From Paenibacillus qinlingensis (GTDB lineage: Bacteria > Bacillota > Bacilli > Paenibacillales > NBRC-103111): a stretch of DNA of 59,619 bases. The position numbers and the translations under genes are program-made. Positions 7,360 to 15,883 of the stretch are shown here, piece after piece. The stretch is taken from positions 1 through 59,619 of the forward strand of contig NZ_JABMKY010000039.1 of the NCBI RefSeq assembly GCF_013204845.1, read 5' to 3'. The notes beneath the pieces are model-generated. The model had not been told where the DNA came from, ran no database searches, and was given only the letters and a program-made list of their open reading frames with translations. The first letter of the stretch is position 1. Every line of letters begins with the position of its first letter.

Positions 7360-7797
7360 TTAACCGCGAAGATTCCAGACTTCTGGTAGTTGTGCTTGGT
7401 GCGGATGCTCTGCTCCACCGTAGACTTTAAGCTTAGTTTTCAAGCTGTCGCCTAGACGGTTCTTAGGAAGCATGCCATGAACTGCGAATTCGATCATACG
7501 ATCAGGCTTGCTGTTAAGCAAGTCTTGAGCGGAAGTCACTTTCAAACCACCTTGGTACAAAGAGTGACGGTAGTACATTTTGTTTTGCATTTTCTTACCA
7601 GTAAGCTTAATTTGGGAAGCATTGATAACAACAACGAAATCACCAGTATCTACGTGTGGAGTGAACTCCGGTTTGTGCTTACCGCGGATAATGCTAGCAA
7701 CTTCACTTGCAAGACGGCCAAGTGTTTGGCCTGCAGCGTCAACAATGTACCATTTACGCTCTACTTCATTTGGCTTAGCCATATATGTGGTGCGCAT
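7360..7797 (-). CDS. rplM: 50S ribosomal protein L13
   Basis: A 145-residue protein of normal length with the family motifs WYIVDAAGQTLGRLAS near the start and MLPKNRLG near residue 109. L13 binds 23S rRNA early in assembly of the 50S subunit. AGGAGG lies nine bases before the ATG at 7797. It is the first gene of rplM-rpsI and is preceded by a structured leader and its own promoter, which suggests autoregulation. Confidence 0.97.
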   Translation of the reverse strand: MRTTYMAKPNEVERKWYIVDAAGQTLGRLASEVASIIRGKHKPEFTPHVDTGDFVVVINASQIKLTGKKMQNKMYYRHSLYQGGLKVTSAQDLLNSKPDRMIEFAVHGMLPKNRLGDSLKTKLKVYGGAEHPHQAQLPEVWNLRG

Positions 7798-7920
7798 GCT
7801 TAATCCTCCTAAAAATATATCTGAAATACATAAGTTATAGTTGTTAATTATTCATAAGTGATGGATAGTTACGGTCATTTGTGATCAGGGGCTGTGGGGT
7901 AGCCGATCACGAAACGCCAA
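7798..7920 (-). promoter_or_regulatory. Structured leader of rplM (L13-leader type)
   Basis: The transcript from the promoter at 7926-7954 has a leader of about 120 nt. Its main hairpin pairs GTGATC with GATCAC (plus-strand 7881-7886 and 7905-7910), with an inner GGCT/AGCC stem. B. subtilis has a known L13 leader at this place, thought to bind L13. I infer the same class from position and the hairpin; I cannot run a covariance model. Confidence 0.55.
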
Positions 7921-7925
7921 GTTAT

Positions 7926-7954
7926 ATTTTACACGATAACGTCTTAATAATCAA
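7926..7954 (-). promoter_or_regulatory. Sigma-A promoter of rplM-rpsI
   Basis: The minus strand has TTGATT (7949-7954), a 17-base spacer and TAAAAT (7926-7931). It lies between the truA stop and the L13 leader. Confidence 0.65.
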
Positions 7955-7971
7955 GTAGTGATGACAACTTT

Positions 7972-8748
7972 TTAATAGTCGACTTTCCACAAGGTTAATC
8001 CCATGGCTTCAGCTGTAGGACCCGCTTGAGAGCGATCTCTGGCCTCGAGAACACGTTGCATATCGCTAGATGGTCTCTTACCCTCACCGATCTGAATCAA
8101 CGTCCCTACGATGATCCTCACCATGTTATAAAGAAAACCATTCCCCGTTATGATTAACCGGATACGTTCTACTTTACCTGTCGCCAACAACTCATCCGAT
8201 TCCGTCTCCATACGTACCTCATATAAGGTTCTCACTTTGATTTCCTTATCCGTTCTCACTGTGCAAAACGAAGTAAAATCATGCTCACCTAGCAAACAAG
8301 GGAGCGCCTCTCTCATGGCTTCCACATTTAAATGCGTGGGGTGATGATACTCGAAGTTGCGGTGAAAGACATCAGGGAAGCGCGCCGAACGAATTGTATA
8401 ACAATAAGTTTTACGTTTCGCGGCTTTGCGAGAGTGAAATGTAAGGAGAACTTCTTCAGCGGTATGTGCGACGATGTCCCTGGGTAGTCTAGCATTTAGA
8501 GCTAAACACCAACGTTCTACTGGAATCTTAGAACTCGTTGTAAAATTAATTACTTGTGCTTTCGCATGAACACCGGCATCCGTACGTCCTGATGATATGA
8601 CTTTCACTGTCTCACCTGTCAGCAAGAATACTGCCTGCTCTAAACGATATTGTACCGTATCAGATCTAGGCTGTATCTGGAAGCCAGAGTAAGATGAACC
8701 ATCATAGCTTATGGTAAAACGTAGATTTCTCAAGGCTTGTTCCTCCAT
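7972..8748 (-). CDS. truA: tRNA pseudouridine(38-40) synthase TruA
   Basis: A 258-residue pseudouridine synthase of the TruA family. The N-terminal ISYDGSSYSGFQ box and the catalytic motif SSGRTDAGVHA are clear, with the nucleophile Asp57. It makes pseudouridine at positions 38, 39 and 40 in the anticodon arm of many tRNAs. The start at 8748 has AAAGGA seven bases upstream. In B. subtilis three ECF transporter genes lie between rplQ and truA; here they are absent and a terminator separates the two. Confidence 0.95.
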   Translation of the reverse strand: MEEQALRNLRFTISYDGSSYSGFQIQPRSDTVQYRLEQAVFLLTGETVKVISSGRTDAGVHAKAQVINFTTSSKIPVERWCLALNARLPRDIVAHTAEEVLLTFHSRKAAKRKTYCYTIRSARFPDVFHRNFEYHHPTHLNVEAMREALPCLLGEHDFTSFCTVRTDKEIKVRTLYEVRMETESDELLATGKVERIRLIITGNGFLYNMVRIIVGTLIQIGEGKRPSSDMQRVLEARDRSQAGPTAEAMGLTLWKVDY

Positions 8749-8820
8749 GAGTCATCCTTTCTACCTAGCCTGAGTTGCTTATGCAGCTCATTACACTAGA
8801 ATGCGATCCAAGACTGCAAA

Positions 8821-8861
8821 AAAAGGGCTTCACCAGAATCTAGTGATTCCGTCCACCCTTT
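8821..8861 (-). terminator. Terminator after rplQ
   Basis: On the minus strand AAAGGG and CCCTTT pair (plus-strand 8822-8827 and 8856-8861), with an inner GAATC/GATTC stem and a T7 run after it. It ends the long S10-spc-alpha superoperon 13 bp after the rplQ stop. Confidence 0.8.
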
Positions 8862-8873
8862 CCCATCCGTCTT

Positions 8874-9239
8874 CTATGCGCGATCTACTAGCTCTAGGTA
8901 AACCATTGGTGCTGCGTCACCGCGGCGTGGTCCCAGTTTAAGGATACGCGTGTATCCGCCTGGACGCTCGGAATAACGTGGTGCCAATTCAGAGAATAGT
9001 TTTTGAATCGCATCTTGATTTTCGTTAGCAACTTCTCTACGAACAAAAGCAGCAACCTGACGGCGTGCGTGAAGATCTCCGCGTTTCGCAAGAGTAATTA
9101 ACTTCTCAGCGATTGAACGAATTTCTTTAGCTTTTGCTTCTGTTGTTTGAATGCGCTCATGTATGAACAGATCCGTTACCAGATCACGAAATAATGCTTT
9201 ACGATTACTGGAATCGCGGTTCAATTTTCTGTAGTTCAT
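8874..9239 (-). CDS. rplQ: 50S ribosomal protein L17
   Basis: A 121-residue protein of normal Bacillales length. It begins MNYRKLNRDSSNRKALFRDL and carries the conserved C-terminal block RPGGYTRILKLG before a short acidic end. L17 sits near the exit of the peptide tunnel. It is the last gene of the alpha operon, 24 bp after rpoA, and is followed by a terminator. Confidence 0.97.
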   Translation of the reverse strand: MNYRKLNRDSSNRKALFRDLVTDLFIHERIQTTEAKAKEIRSIAEKLITLAKRGDLHARRQVAAFVRREVANENQDAIQKLFSELAPRYSERPGGYTRILKLGPRRGDAAPMVYLELVDRA

Positions 9240-9263
9240 TGAGTTAACCTCCTTCTGACACGA

Positions 9264-10208
9264 TTATTCCTCGGTACGTAAACCCAAACCTAACTCTTCG
9301 AGCTTCTCTTGAACCTCTTCAAGTGATTTGCGACCTAAGTTCCGAACTTTCATCATGTCTTCTTCTGTTTTGGTAATCAGCTCTTGTACGGTGTTAATCC
9401 CTGCACGTTTGAGACAGTTGTAAGAACGAACGGAAAGGTCTAGTTCTTCGATCGTCATCTCAAGAACTTTCTCTTTCTTATCTTCTTCTTTCTCAACCAT
9501 AATCTCAGCATCTTTAGCTTCATCCGTCAAACCAACGAACAAGTTCAAGTGCTCAGTTAGGATTTTCGCGCCCAAGCTTACTGCTTCTTCTGGACGAATA
9601 CTTCCATCGGTCCACACTTCGAGGGTCAATTTGTCATAGTTAGTCACTTGGCCGACGCGAGTATTCTCAATAGCGTAGTTTACCCGAGTAATAGGCGTGT
9701 AGATCGAATCAATTGGAATCACACCAATTGGCTGCTCTTCATGCTTATTTTTGTCTGATTGGACGTAACCGCGCCCTCTGCCCGCATGAATCCTCATGTG
9801 AAGACGTGCATCTGGAGACAAGGTAGCAATGTGTAAATCCGGGTTAAGGATTTCAACATCACTATCACCGCGGATATCAGCCGCTGTAATGTTACCTTCT
9901 CCTTCTGCATCAATTTCTAGCACTTTCTCCTCATCGGAGTGAATCTTCAACGATAATCCTTTGAGATTGAGAATAATTTCCGTAACATCCTCAAGCACAC
10001 CTGGAATCGTTGAAAATTCGTGCAAAACGCCATCGATTTGGACAGAGGTTACTGCTGCCCCCGGTAACGAGGACAGTAAGATACGACGTAGTGAGTTTCC
10101 TAAGGTTGTACCGTAGCCACGCTCCAATGGCTCAATGATAAATCTACCATAAGCGCCATCTTCACTTAATGCTACAGTTTCTATTTTTGGCTTTTCGATT
10201 TCGATCAT
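9264..10208 (-). CDS. rpoA: RNA polymerase subunit alpha
   Basis: A 314-residue alpha subunit. The N-terminal dimerisation and assembly domain (about 1-228) has the motif TLGNSLRRILLSSLPG; an acidic, Lys-rich linker (230-245) leads to the C-terminal domain (about 246-312). That domain carries the helix-hairpin-helix RNLGRKSLEEV, which contacts UP elements and activators. The length matches B. subtilis. It lies between rpsK and rplQ, the standard alpha-operon order; the 125-bp gap before it has a ribosome-binding site but no convincing promoter. Confidence 0.97.
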   Translation of the reverse strand: MIEIEKPKIETVALSEDGAYGRFIIEPLERGYGTTLGNSLRRILLSSLPGAAVTSVQIDGVLHEFSTIPGVLEDVTEIILNLKGLSLKIHSDEEKVLEIDAEGEGNITAADIRGDSDVEILNPDLHIATLSPDARLHMRIHAGRGRGYVQSDKNKHEEQPIGVIPIDSIYTPITRVNYAIENTRVGQVTNYDKLTLEVWTDGSIRPEEAVSLGAKILTEHLNLFVGLTDEAKDAEIMVEKEEDKKEKVLEMTIEELDLSVRSYNCLKRAGINTVQELITKTEEDMMKVRNLGRKSLEEVQEKLEELGLGLRTEE

Positions 10209-10333
10209 GAAATGTACCCTCCATTCAATACGTCGGTTCCCTCTGGATACTTCGTTGAAAATTTCATAGTATGCCTATCCTTCAAACCATTATTCACGAT
10301 TTTGGAATAATTATACTACAAAGTGATCCTGAA

Positions 10334-10729
10334 TTATACGCGACGACGTTTTGGAGGACGGCAGCCATTATGAGGAACCGGCGTCACGTCTTTAATCAGG
10401 TTTACTTCAAGACCTGCTGCTTGCAAAGAGCGGATTGCTGCTTCGCGGCCAGCGCCTGGACCTTTAACCATAACTTCAACAGTTTTCAAGCCGTGCTCCA
10501 TTGCTGCTTTAGCTGCTTTTTCAGCTGCCATTTGTGCTGCGAAAGGAGTACTTTTACGGGAACCTTTGAATCCAAGGTTTCCTGAACTTGCCCAAGAAAT
10601 TGCGTTACCATGCGGATCCGTGATTGTTACGATCGTGTTGTTAAATGTTGAACGGATGTGTGCTACACCGCTCTCAATATTTTTCCGGTCACGACGTTTC
10701 GTACGGACGACTTTTTTAGGTTTTGCCAT
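10334..10729 (-). CDS. rpsK: 30S ribosomal protein S11
   Basis: A 131-residue protein with the typical KNIESGVAHIRSTFNNT start and the C-terminal PVPHNGCRPPKRRRV tail. S11 binds 16S rRNA on the platform of the 30S subunit, near the E site. Length and order (rpsM-rpsK-rpoA) are standard. It follows rpsM by 18 bp. Confidence 0.97.
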   Translation of the reverse strand: MAKPKKVVRTKRRDRKNIESGVAHIRSTFNNTIVTITDPHGNAISWASSGNLGFKGSRKSTPFAAQMAAEKAAKAAMEHGLKTVEVMVKGPGAGREAAIRSLQAAGLEVNLIKDVTPVPHNGCRPPKRRRV

Positions 10730-10747
10730 TAGCTCTAACCCCCTTTA

Positions 10748-11116
10748 TTATTTCTTCTTATTAGCTACTGTACGACGAGGACCTTTACGTGTACGAGCAT
10801 TCGTTTTAGTACGTTGACCACGAACAGGAAGACCACGGCGGTGACGAAGACCACGGTAGGATCCGATTTCGATTAGACGTTTGATGTTTAGGGAAATTTC
10901 ACGGCGAAGATCGCCTTCTACTTTAAGGGTTTTGTCAATTACATCACGGATTTTGCTCACTTCATCTTCAGTCAAGTCACGAACGCGAGTACTCGCATCG
11001 ATACCTGTGGAAGCAATGATTTTCTGAGCAGTTGTAGTGCCGATACCGAAAATGTAAGTCAACGCGATTACAACTCGTTTGTCACGAGGTAAGTCAACTC
11101 CAGCTAAACGTGCCAT
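10748..11116 (-). CDS. rpsM: 30S ribosomal protein S13
   Basis: A 122-residue protein. It has the start ARLAGVDLPRDKR, the helix-two-turn-helix motif (IFGIGTTTAQKI) and the basic tail that contacts tRNA, GLPVRGQRTKTNARTRKGP. S13 forms bridges between subunits at the head of the 30S. AAAGGAGG precedes the ATG. It follows rpmJ in the standard spc/alpha order. Confidence 0.97.
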   Translation of the reverse strand: MARLAGVDLPRDKRVVIALTYIFGIGTTTAQKIIASTGIDASTRVRDLTEDEVSKIRDVIDKTLKVEGDLRREISLNIKRLIEIGSYRGLRHRRGLPVRGQRTKTNARTRKGPRRTVANKKK

Positions 11117-11135
11117 CTACAGAATGCACCTCCTT

Positions 11136-11249
11136 TTAACCTTGTTTTTGTTTGTGCTTAGGATTTTCGCAAATTACCATTACATTGCCTTTACGGCGAA
11201 TGACTTTACATTTTTCACAAATCGGTTTTACTGACGGTCTTACTTTCAT
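11136..11249 (-). CDS. rpmJ: 50S ribosomal protein L36 (zinc form)
   Basis: A 37-residue protein, MKVRPSVKPICEKCKVIRR then a basic end with KHKQKQG. It keeps the zinc ligands Cys11, Cys14, Cys27 and His32, so it is the zinc-binding (C+) form. L36 stabilises 23S rRNA late in 50S assembly. It lies between infA and rpsM as in B. subtilis. GGAGGG precedes the ATG at 11249. Confidence 0.95.
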   Translation of the reverse strand: MKVRPSVKPICEKCKVIRRKGNVMVICENPKHKQKQG

Positions 11250-11270
11250 TTTAAGCCCTCCTTTTTATCG

Positions 11271-11324
11271 TAAGCAACCATGTTGCGTTTTCGTTAGAAA
11301 ACTTGCTTCGTAAGCATACGCCTT
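11271..11324 (+). repeat. Palindromic intergenic element, copy 1 (rpmJ-infA gap)
   Basis: The core is a GTTTTC/GAAAAC hairpin at 11287-11302, followed by TTGCTTCGTAAGCATACGCC at 11303-11322. Upstream, GCAAC/GTTGC forms a second small hairpin. The 37-base core matches copy 2 (opposite strand, 16288-16324) at 32 of 37 positions by eye. It lies inside a transcribed ribosomal-protein operon. Confidence 0.7.
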
Positions 11325-11352
11325 GAGAGAGTATTACTTCTAAGCCGAACAT

Positions 11353-11571
11353 TTATTTGAAACGGTAGGTTATACGGCCTCTCGTCAAATCATAAGGCGA
11401 TAATTCTACGGTAACCTTATCTCCAGGCAAAATGCGAATAAAATGCATTCTGATCTTTCCTGAAACATGGGCTAGGATTTTATGACCATTTTCCAATTCA
11501 ACTTTAAACATTGCATTCGGAAGAGGTTCAATCACTGTACCTTCTACTTCAATTACATCTTCTTTGGCCAC
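11353..11571 (-). CDS. infA: Translation initiation factor IF-1
   Basis: A 72-residue S1-type OB-fold protein, exactly the usual IF-1 length when started at the GTG at 11571 (MAKEDVIEVEGTV). That GTG has AAAGGAG eight bases upstream. The ATG two codons earlier is only one base from the site and overlaps the stop of the upstream gene, so it is unlikely. IF-1 binds the 30S A site during initiation. It is coupled to the KOW-domain gene upstream. Confidence 0.95.
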   Translation of the reverse strand: MAKEDVIEVEGTVIEPLPNAMFKVELENGHKILAHVSGKIRMHFIRILPGDKVTVELSPYDLTRGRITYRFK

Positions 11572-11573
11572 AG

Positions 11574-11879
11574 TCATTCTCCTTTCTCTTGTGCTTCAAC
11601 TTGCATAAGTTCAACGAATTTGGCGATTGCAAAGCGCAATTTCCCATTAGTCACACGACCTGTTTCCCTAATGCTTGACGCTACTTCACTGCTAATCGTT
11701 TCTTGTAAATGAAGATGATTCAGGTTCTTCTTCTTCGGTTGATCGAATTTACGATGATCGCCGTCGGCAAGCCAGACAAAACGATGATCTTCAATACCAA
11801 TCACGACCGCATATTCTCCGGGATCTCTACCGCGAAGCACCTTTACGATTTGACCCACTTGCGGAATCTTACTATCCAC
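11574..11879 (-). CDS. KOW-domain RNA-binding protein (L14e/YbzG-like)
   Basis: A 101-residue protein. Residues 5-60 form a KOW/SH3-like fold (VGQIVKVLRGRDPGEYAVVIG) of the type found in archaeal L14e and in NusG; the rest is helical. A gene of this kind (ybzG) lies at the same place, between map and infA, in many Bacillales. Its role is not established; an RNA- or ribosome-associated function is inferred. The start is GTG at 11879 with AGGTGA upstream. Its stop codon is 2 bp before the infA start, so translation of the two is probably coupled. Confidence 0.85.
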   Translation of the reverse strand: MDSKIPQVGQIVKVLRGRDPGEYAVVIGIEDHRFVWLADGDHRKFDQPKKKNLNHLHLQETISSEVASSIRETGRVTNGKLRFAIAKFVELMQVEAQEKGE

Positions 11880-11888
11880 TCAATTCAC

Positions 11889-12641
11889 CTACGATCTAGG
11901 CAAAGTTAGTATTTCATAACCAGCTGCCGTAATAGCAACCGTATGTTCGAAATGAGCACATAGGGTACGATCTGAAGTGACTACAGTCCAATCGTCTTCG
12001 AGTGTTTGGACAAATCTTTCGCCAACAACCACCATGGGTTCAATGGCTAGGACCATGCCTGGTTTGAGTCGAGGACCTTTGTCAGGTATACCATAGTTCG
12101 GAATTTGTGGTTCTTCGTGAAGATCCGTTCCAATACCATGACCGACATACTCTATAACCACGGAGAAGCCTGCGTCTTCAATACAAGTTTGGATTGCATG
12201 CGACAACGTGTAGAGTCTAGCATCCGGTTTAGCTTCTGCAATGCCTCGATAGAGTGACTCTTCTGTCACAGTCAATAAGCGCTGAGCTGTTTCAGAAATT
12301 TCACCGACAGGATATGTCCAAGCAGAATCTCCATGATAACCTTTATATTGAGCACCAATATCAATACTGATTATGTCGCCCTCAACTAGCTTTCTTGGAC
12401 CAGGAATACCATGAACTAATTCTTCGTTGACTGAAGCACAAATGCTCCCAGGAAAACCATTGTAACCTTTGAAAGATGGAATTGCTCCCTGACTGCGAAT
12501 GAATCCCTCTGCGATCTGATCAAGTTCTTTCGTTGTAATGTTCGGACGAATCGCCCTTGCCAATAAGCGGTGCGTTTCGGCTACGATACGACCAGCTTCT
12601 CGCATTAGGTCTAGTTCAACCTCGGACTTACAAATGATCAT
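11889..12641 (-). CDS. map: Methionine aminopeptidase, type I
   Basis: A 250-residue metallopeptidase that removes the initiator methionine. The five metal ligands are visible: Asp94 and Asp105, His168, Glu201 (in EPM) and Glu232 (in FEHTV). No N-terminal zinc finger is present, as in other bacterial type Ia enzymes. The ATG at 12641 overlaps the adk stop codon (TAATG), so the genes are translationally coupled. The adk-map pair inside the ribosomal superoperon is standard in Firmicutes. Confidence 0.96.
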   Translation of the reverse strand: MIICKSEVELDLMREAGRIVAETHRLLARAIRPNITTKELDQIAEGFIRSQGAIPSFKGYNGFPGSICASVNEELVHGIPGPRKLVEGDIISIDIGAQYKGYHGDSAWTYPVGEISETAQRLLTVTEESLYRGIAEAKPDARLYTLSHAIQTCIEDAGFSVVIEYVGHGIGTDLHEEPQIPNYGIPDKGPRLKPGMVLAIEPMVVVGERFVQTLEDDWTVVTSDRTLCAHFEHTVAITAAGYEILTLPRS

Positions 12642-13291
12642 TACGCTAGACCTCGTAGCAGTGAGCTAATTTGTTCGGTTACCGCATGAATGTCTTGTTC
12701 CCCGTTAACCTCACGCAATAATTCCCTCTTTTGGTAGTAATCCAGAAGCGGAGCCGTTTTGTTGATGTATTCATCCAAACGTGTTCCGACTTTCTCTTCC
12801 GTATCATCAGATCGTTGGTACAACTCACCGGAACATTTATCGCATACGCCTTCTTGCTGAGGTGGGTTGAAGATGACATGATACGTAGAACCACAGGATT
12901 TACAAATTCTTCGGCCAGTTAGTCGTGCTAACAGATAACTGCGATCAACAGCTAGATTGATTACGACCTCAATCTTCTTACCAAGTGAATCAACGATTTC
13001 AGACAATGCATCAGCTTGAGCTACCGTTCTAGGAAACCCATCTAGCAAAAATCCTTTATCACAATCCGGTTGGGCAAGACGCTCTCTCACAATACCGTTC
13101 GTAATTTCATCAGGAACAAGAAGCCCCTTATCTACATATCCTTTCGCTTCGATACCCATTGGAGTACCTTGGCTCATTGCTGCGCGAAATGCATCGCCAG
13201 TTGAAATATGCGGAATTTGAAACTCAGAGACGATTTTCTCTGCTTGCGTACCTTTGCCTGCACCAGGAGGCCCCATAAATATTACGTTCAC
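12641..13291 (-). CDS. adk: Adenylate kinase (zinc LID type)
   Basis: A 216-residue long-form adenylate kinase. The P-loop GPPGAGKGT is at 7-15, the DGFPRT motif at 84-89, and the LID holds a zinc site of Cys130, Cys133, Cys150 and Cys153, as in other Gram-positive enzymes. It interconverts AMP, ADP and ATP. It lies directly after secY and overlaps map by one base. Confidence 0.97.
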   Translation of the reverse strand: MNVIFMGPPGAGKGTQAEKIVSEFQIPHISTGDAFRAAMSQGTPMGIEAKGYVDKGLLVPDEITNGIVRERLAQPDCDKGFLLDGFPRTVAQADALSEIVDSLGKKIEVVINLAVDRSYLLARLTGRRICKSCGSTYHVIFNPPQQEGVCDKCSGELYQRSDDTEEKVGTRLDEYINKTAPLLDYYQKRELLREVNGEQDIHAVTEQISSLLRGLA

Positions 13292-13377
13292 AATTAAAAC
13301 CTCCCCATCGCACTCGGCATTACGAACAGCACAATAGGTGCCGATGTCGCAGAACTTGCCCCATCAGTACCTATTAG

Positions 13378-14682
13378 CTATTTATTGATGAACCCTTTGT
13401 AATGACGCTTAATCAATTGGCTCTCGATTTGCTTCATTGTCTCAAGACCAACGCCTACTACGATAAGCAAAGATGTACCACCTATTTGAACCGAACTAGG
13501 TAATCCAGCAAGCCCTCCAAATAGCATTGGAAGAATAGAAATTGCTGAAAGGAACAAAGCTCCAGAAAGAGTAATTCTAGTCATTACGCGTGTCAGATAA
13601 GTCGAAGTGGTTTTACCTGGTCTGATACCTGGTATGTATCCGCCGTTCTTCTTCATCTGATCAGCCATTTGAACTGGATTAATTTGTACGAAGGTGTAGA
13701 AGTAGGTGAATCCGATAATCAGCAGTACATACAGTACAATCGCTAATGGTGCAGTTTGGTTAATACTCAAGTTGTTGATAATCCATTCTGCGACTACATT
13801 TCCTCTCCAATAACTTGCAATGGTTGGAGGAAACATCAAAAGTGATAATGCGAAGATTACAGGGATAACACCAGCAGCATTCACTTTAAGTGGAATGTGT
13901 GTTGTTTGCCCACCATACATTTTACGACCAACTACTCGCTTCGCATATTGTACAGGTATCTTACGAACACCTTGTTGTACAAATATAACGCCGGCAATAA
14001 TCAGGATAACAACTAAAGCAATAATGATCAGTTTCACAATGTTCAGGAACAGGGCTCCATCGGTTGCAAAAAGTGTTTTGTAAATTTGTTGAATGCTTGT
14101 TGGAATCGCAGAAACGATACCAGCAAAGATGATAATGGAAATACCGTTACCAATCCCGTATTCCGTGATTTGCTCACCTAGCCACATCAAGAAAGCTGTA
14201 CCAGCTGTCAACACGATAGCGATTAATGCGAAAGTTGTAAACCCAGCATCAATGACCAAACCACTGTATAGGCGGTTAAAGCCAATTGATAGACCGAAAG
14301 CTTGAATCAACCCTAGAACAATCGTACCGTAACGAGTCACCTGCGTCATTTTCTTTCTTCCGACATCTCCTTCTTTTGCCCACTGCGCAAAGCGCGGGAT
14401 AACATCCATGGACAAAAGCTGAACAATGATCGAAGCCGTGATATAAGGCATAATTCCCATCGCGAAGATGGAGAATTGGAAGAGCGCACCGCCGGAGAAC
14501 GTGTTAAGCAAACCAAAGACATCGCTCTGATTCGCTTGATCTTGAAGTTTCAGAACATCTGTATTAATGTTTGGAACCGGGATAAAGGCACCCAAACGGT
14601 AGACGATTAGCAAGATAAGCGTGAAGAGAATCCTTCTGCGTAAATCTTCTACTTTGAAGATGTTGGCTATGGTATTGAACAT
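13378..14682 (-). CDS. secY: Protein translocase subunit SecY
   Basis: A 434-residue membrane protein with ten hydrophobic segments, the channel of the Sec translocon. The first segment follows LRRRILFTLILLIVYRLG; the plug region and the cytoplasmic loop KRVVGRKMYGG, which meets SecA and the ribosome, are recognisable. The ATG at 14682 overlaps the rplO stop codon (TAATG). Its partner SecE is encoded at 40823-41035. Confidence 0.97.
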   Translation of the reverse strand: MFNTIANIFKVEDLRRRILFTLILLIVYRLGAFIPVPNINTDVLKLQDQANQSDVFGLLNTFSGGALFQFSIFAMGIMPYITASIIVQLLSMDVIPRFAQWAKEGDVGRKKMTQVTRYGTIVLGLIQAFGLSIGFNRLYSGLVIDAGFTTFALIAIVLTAGTAFLMWLGEQITEYGIGNGISIIIFAGIVSAIPTSIQQIYKTLFATDGALFLNIVKLIIIALVVILIIAGVIFVQQGVRKIPVQYAKRVVGRKMYGGQTTHIPLKVNAAGVIPVIFALSLLMFPPTIASYWRGNVVAEWIINNLSINQTAPLAIVLYVLLIIGFTYFYTFVQINPVQMADQMKKNGGYIPGIRPGKTTSTYLTRVMTRITLSGALFLSAISILPMLFGGLAGLPSSVQIGGTSLLIVVGVGLETMKQIESQLIKRHYKGFINK

Positions 14683-15122
14683 TAAATCACCTCGGTTTGA
14701 CCGCCGGCAGCTTGGATTTTCTCAATCGCTGATTGAGAGAACTTATTCGCTTTAACGGTTAATTTTACTGTGATTTCACCGTTTCCTAAAATCTTAATGC
14801 CGTCTTTAGGAGCTTTAACAATACCAGTCTCCATTAATACTTCAGGAGTAACTTCAGTACCAGCTGCGAAATTGTTCAAGTCTTCAAGATTAACGATCGC
14901 GTACTCCGTACGGAAGCGGTTCGTAAATCCACGTTTAGGTAAACGACGGTACAATGGGTTTTGTCCACCCTCAAATCCAGGACGAACGCCTCCACCGGAA
15001 CGTGCGTTTTGACCTTTATGTCCGCGAGTTGATGTTTTACCCATACCACTACTTGTTCCACGTCCAACACGCTTAGGTGATTTACGAGCGCCAGTAGCAG
15101 AACTTAGCTCATGTAACTTCAT
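14682..15122 (-). CDS. rplO: 50S ribosomal protein L15
   Basis: A 146-residue protein. The Gly/Arg-rich N-terminal extension (KRVGRGTSSGMGKTSTRGHKG), which threads into 23S rRNA, and the globular C-terminal domain are typical. It follows rpmD by 36 bp and overlaps secY by one base. Length and order are standard. Confidence 0.97.
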   Translation of the reverse strand: MKLHELSSATGARKSPKRVGRGTSSGMGKTSTRGHKGQNARSGGGVRPGFEGGQNPLYRRLPKRGFTNRFRTEYAIVNLEDLNNFAAGTEVTPEVLMETGIVKAPKDGIKILGNGEITVKLTVKANKFSQSAIEKIQAAGGQTEVI

Positions 15123-15158
15123 CGTTGCACACCTCCTCTAGATCTTAAATTCGTATTA

Positions 15159-15347
15159 CTATGCTTCGATTTCTTTAACTTCTACCAAATGGCTCACTTG
15201 GTTAACCATTCCTCTGATTGCAGCATTATCTTGGTGAAGAACAGTTTGGTTAATCTTACGAAGACCAAGAGTTTTCACTGTAATGCGTTGCGTTTCAGGG
15301 CGGCCGATCAAGCTGCGTTTTAGGGTAACTTGTAATTGTTTAGCCAT
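15159..15347 (-). CDS. rpmD: 50S ribosomal protein L30
   Basis: A 62-residue protein with the family signature LKRSLIGRPETQRITVKTLG, LRKINQTV and the end VSHLVEVKEIEA. It binds 23S and is near 5S rRNA. The short ferredoxin-like fold length is normal. It lies 11 bp after rpsE with a ribosome-binding site in the gap. Confidence 0.96.
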   Translation of the reverse strand: MAKQLQVTLKRSLIGRPETQRITVKTLGLRKINQTVLHQDNAAIRGMVNQVSHLVEVKEIEA

Positions 15348-15358
15348 GTATACCCCTC

Positions 15359-15856
15359 CTAACCTAATAGCTCTTGAACAGTTTTACCACGAAGCTTTGC
15401 AACTTCTTCCGCTTTTTTCAAGCGGCTTAAGCCTTCAAGCGTAGCGTTAACCATGTTCATGGAGTTCGATGAACCTAGGGATTTTGTCAAGATATCGCCT
15501 ACACCAGCAAGTTCAAGTACTGCACGAACTGGTCCGCCTGCGATAACTCCTGTACCTTGGGATGCTGGTTTCAATAGAACGCGTCCCGCGCCAAATTTAC
15601 CAGTAACAAGGTGAGGAATCGAAGTGCCTACGATAGGAACATGAATCAAGTTCTTTTTCGCATCTTCAATGCCTTTACGGATTGCATCTGGAACTTCGGA
15701 AGCTTTACCGATTCCTGCACCAACCCAGCCATTGCCATCGCCAACGACAACAAGTGCGCTGAAGCTGAAACGACGTCCGCCTTTTACTACTTTAGCTACG
15801 CGATTAATATTTACGACTTTTTCTGTTAGCTCTAAAGTATTAGGATCTACACGCAA
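15359..15856 (-). CDS. rpsE: 30S ribosomal protein S5
   Basis: A 165-residue protein. The N-terminal double-stranded-RNA-like domain has RVAKVVKGGRRFSFSALVV; the loop around GNGWVGAGIGKASEVP is wild type in appearance, and the C-terminal domain contains the ITGIVAGGP-like motif GTGVIAGGPVRAVLEL. S5 shapes decoding accuracy. The start is a TTG at 15856 with GGAGG nine bases upstream. Order rplR-rpsE-rpmD is standard. Confidence 0.96.
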   Translation of the reverse strand: MRVDPNTLELTEKVVNINRVAKVVKGGRRFSFSALVVVGDGNGWVGAGIGKASEVPDAIRKGIEDAKKNLIHVPIVGTSIPHLVTGKFGAGRVLLKPASQGTGVIAGGPVRAVLELAGVGDILTKSLGSSNSMNMVNATLEGLSRLKKAEEVAKLRGKTVQELLG

Positions 15857-15883
15857 GTCTTTTACCTCCTTATTAATGTATTT

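Noticed and set aside
10209..10333. TATAAT in the rpsK-rpoA gap as a promoter for rpoA
   Set aside because: No -35 box lies at 16-18 bases and there is no extended -10 element.
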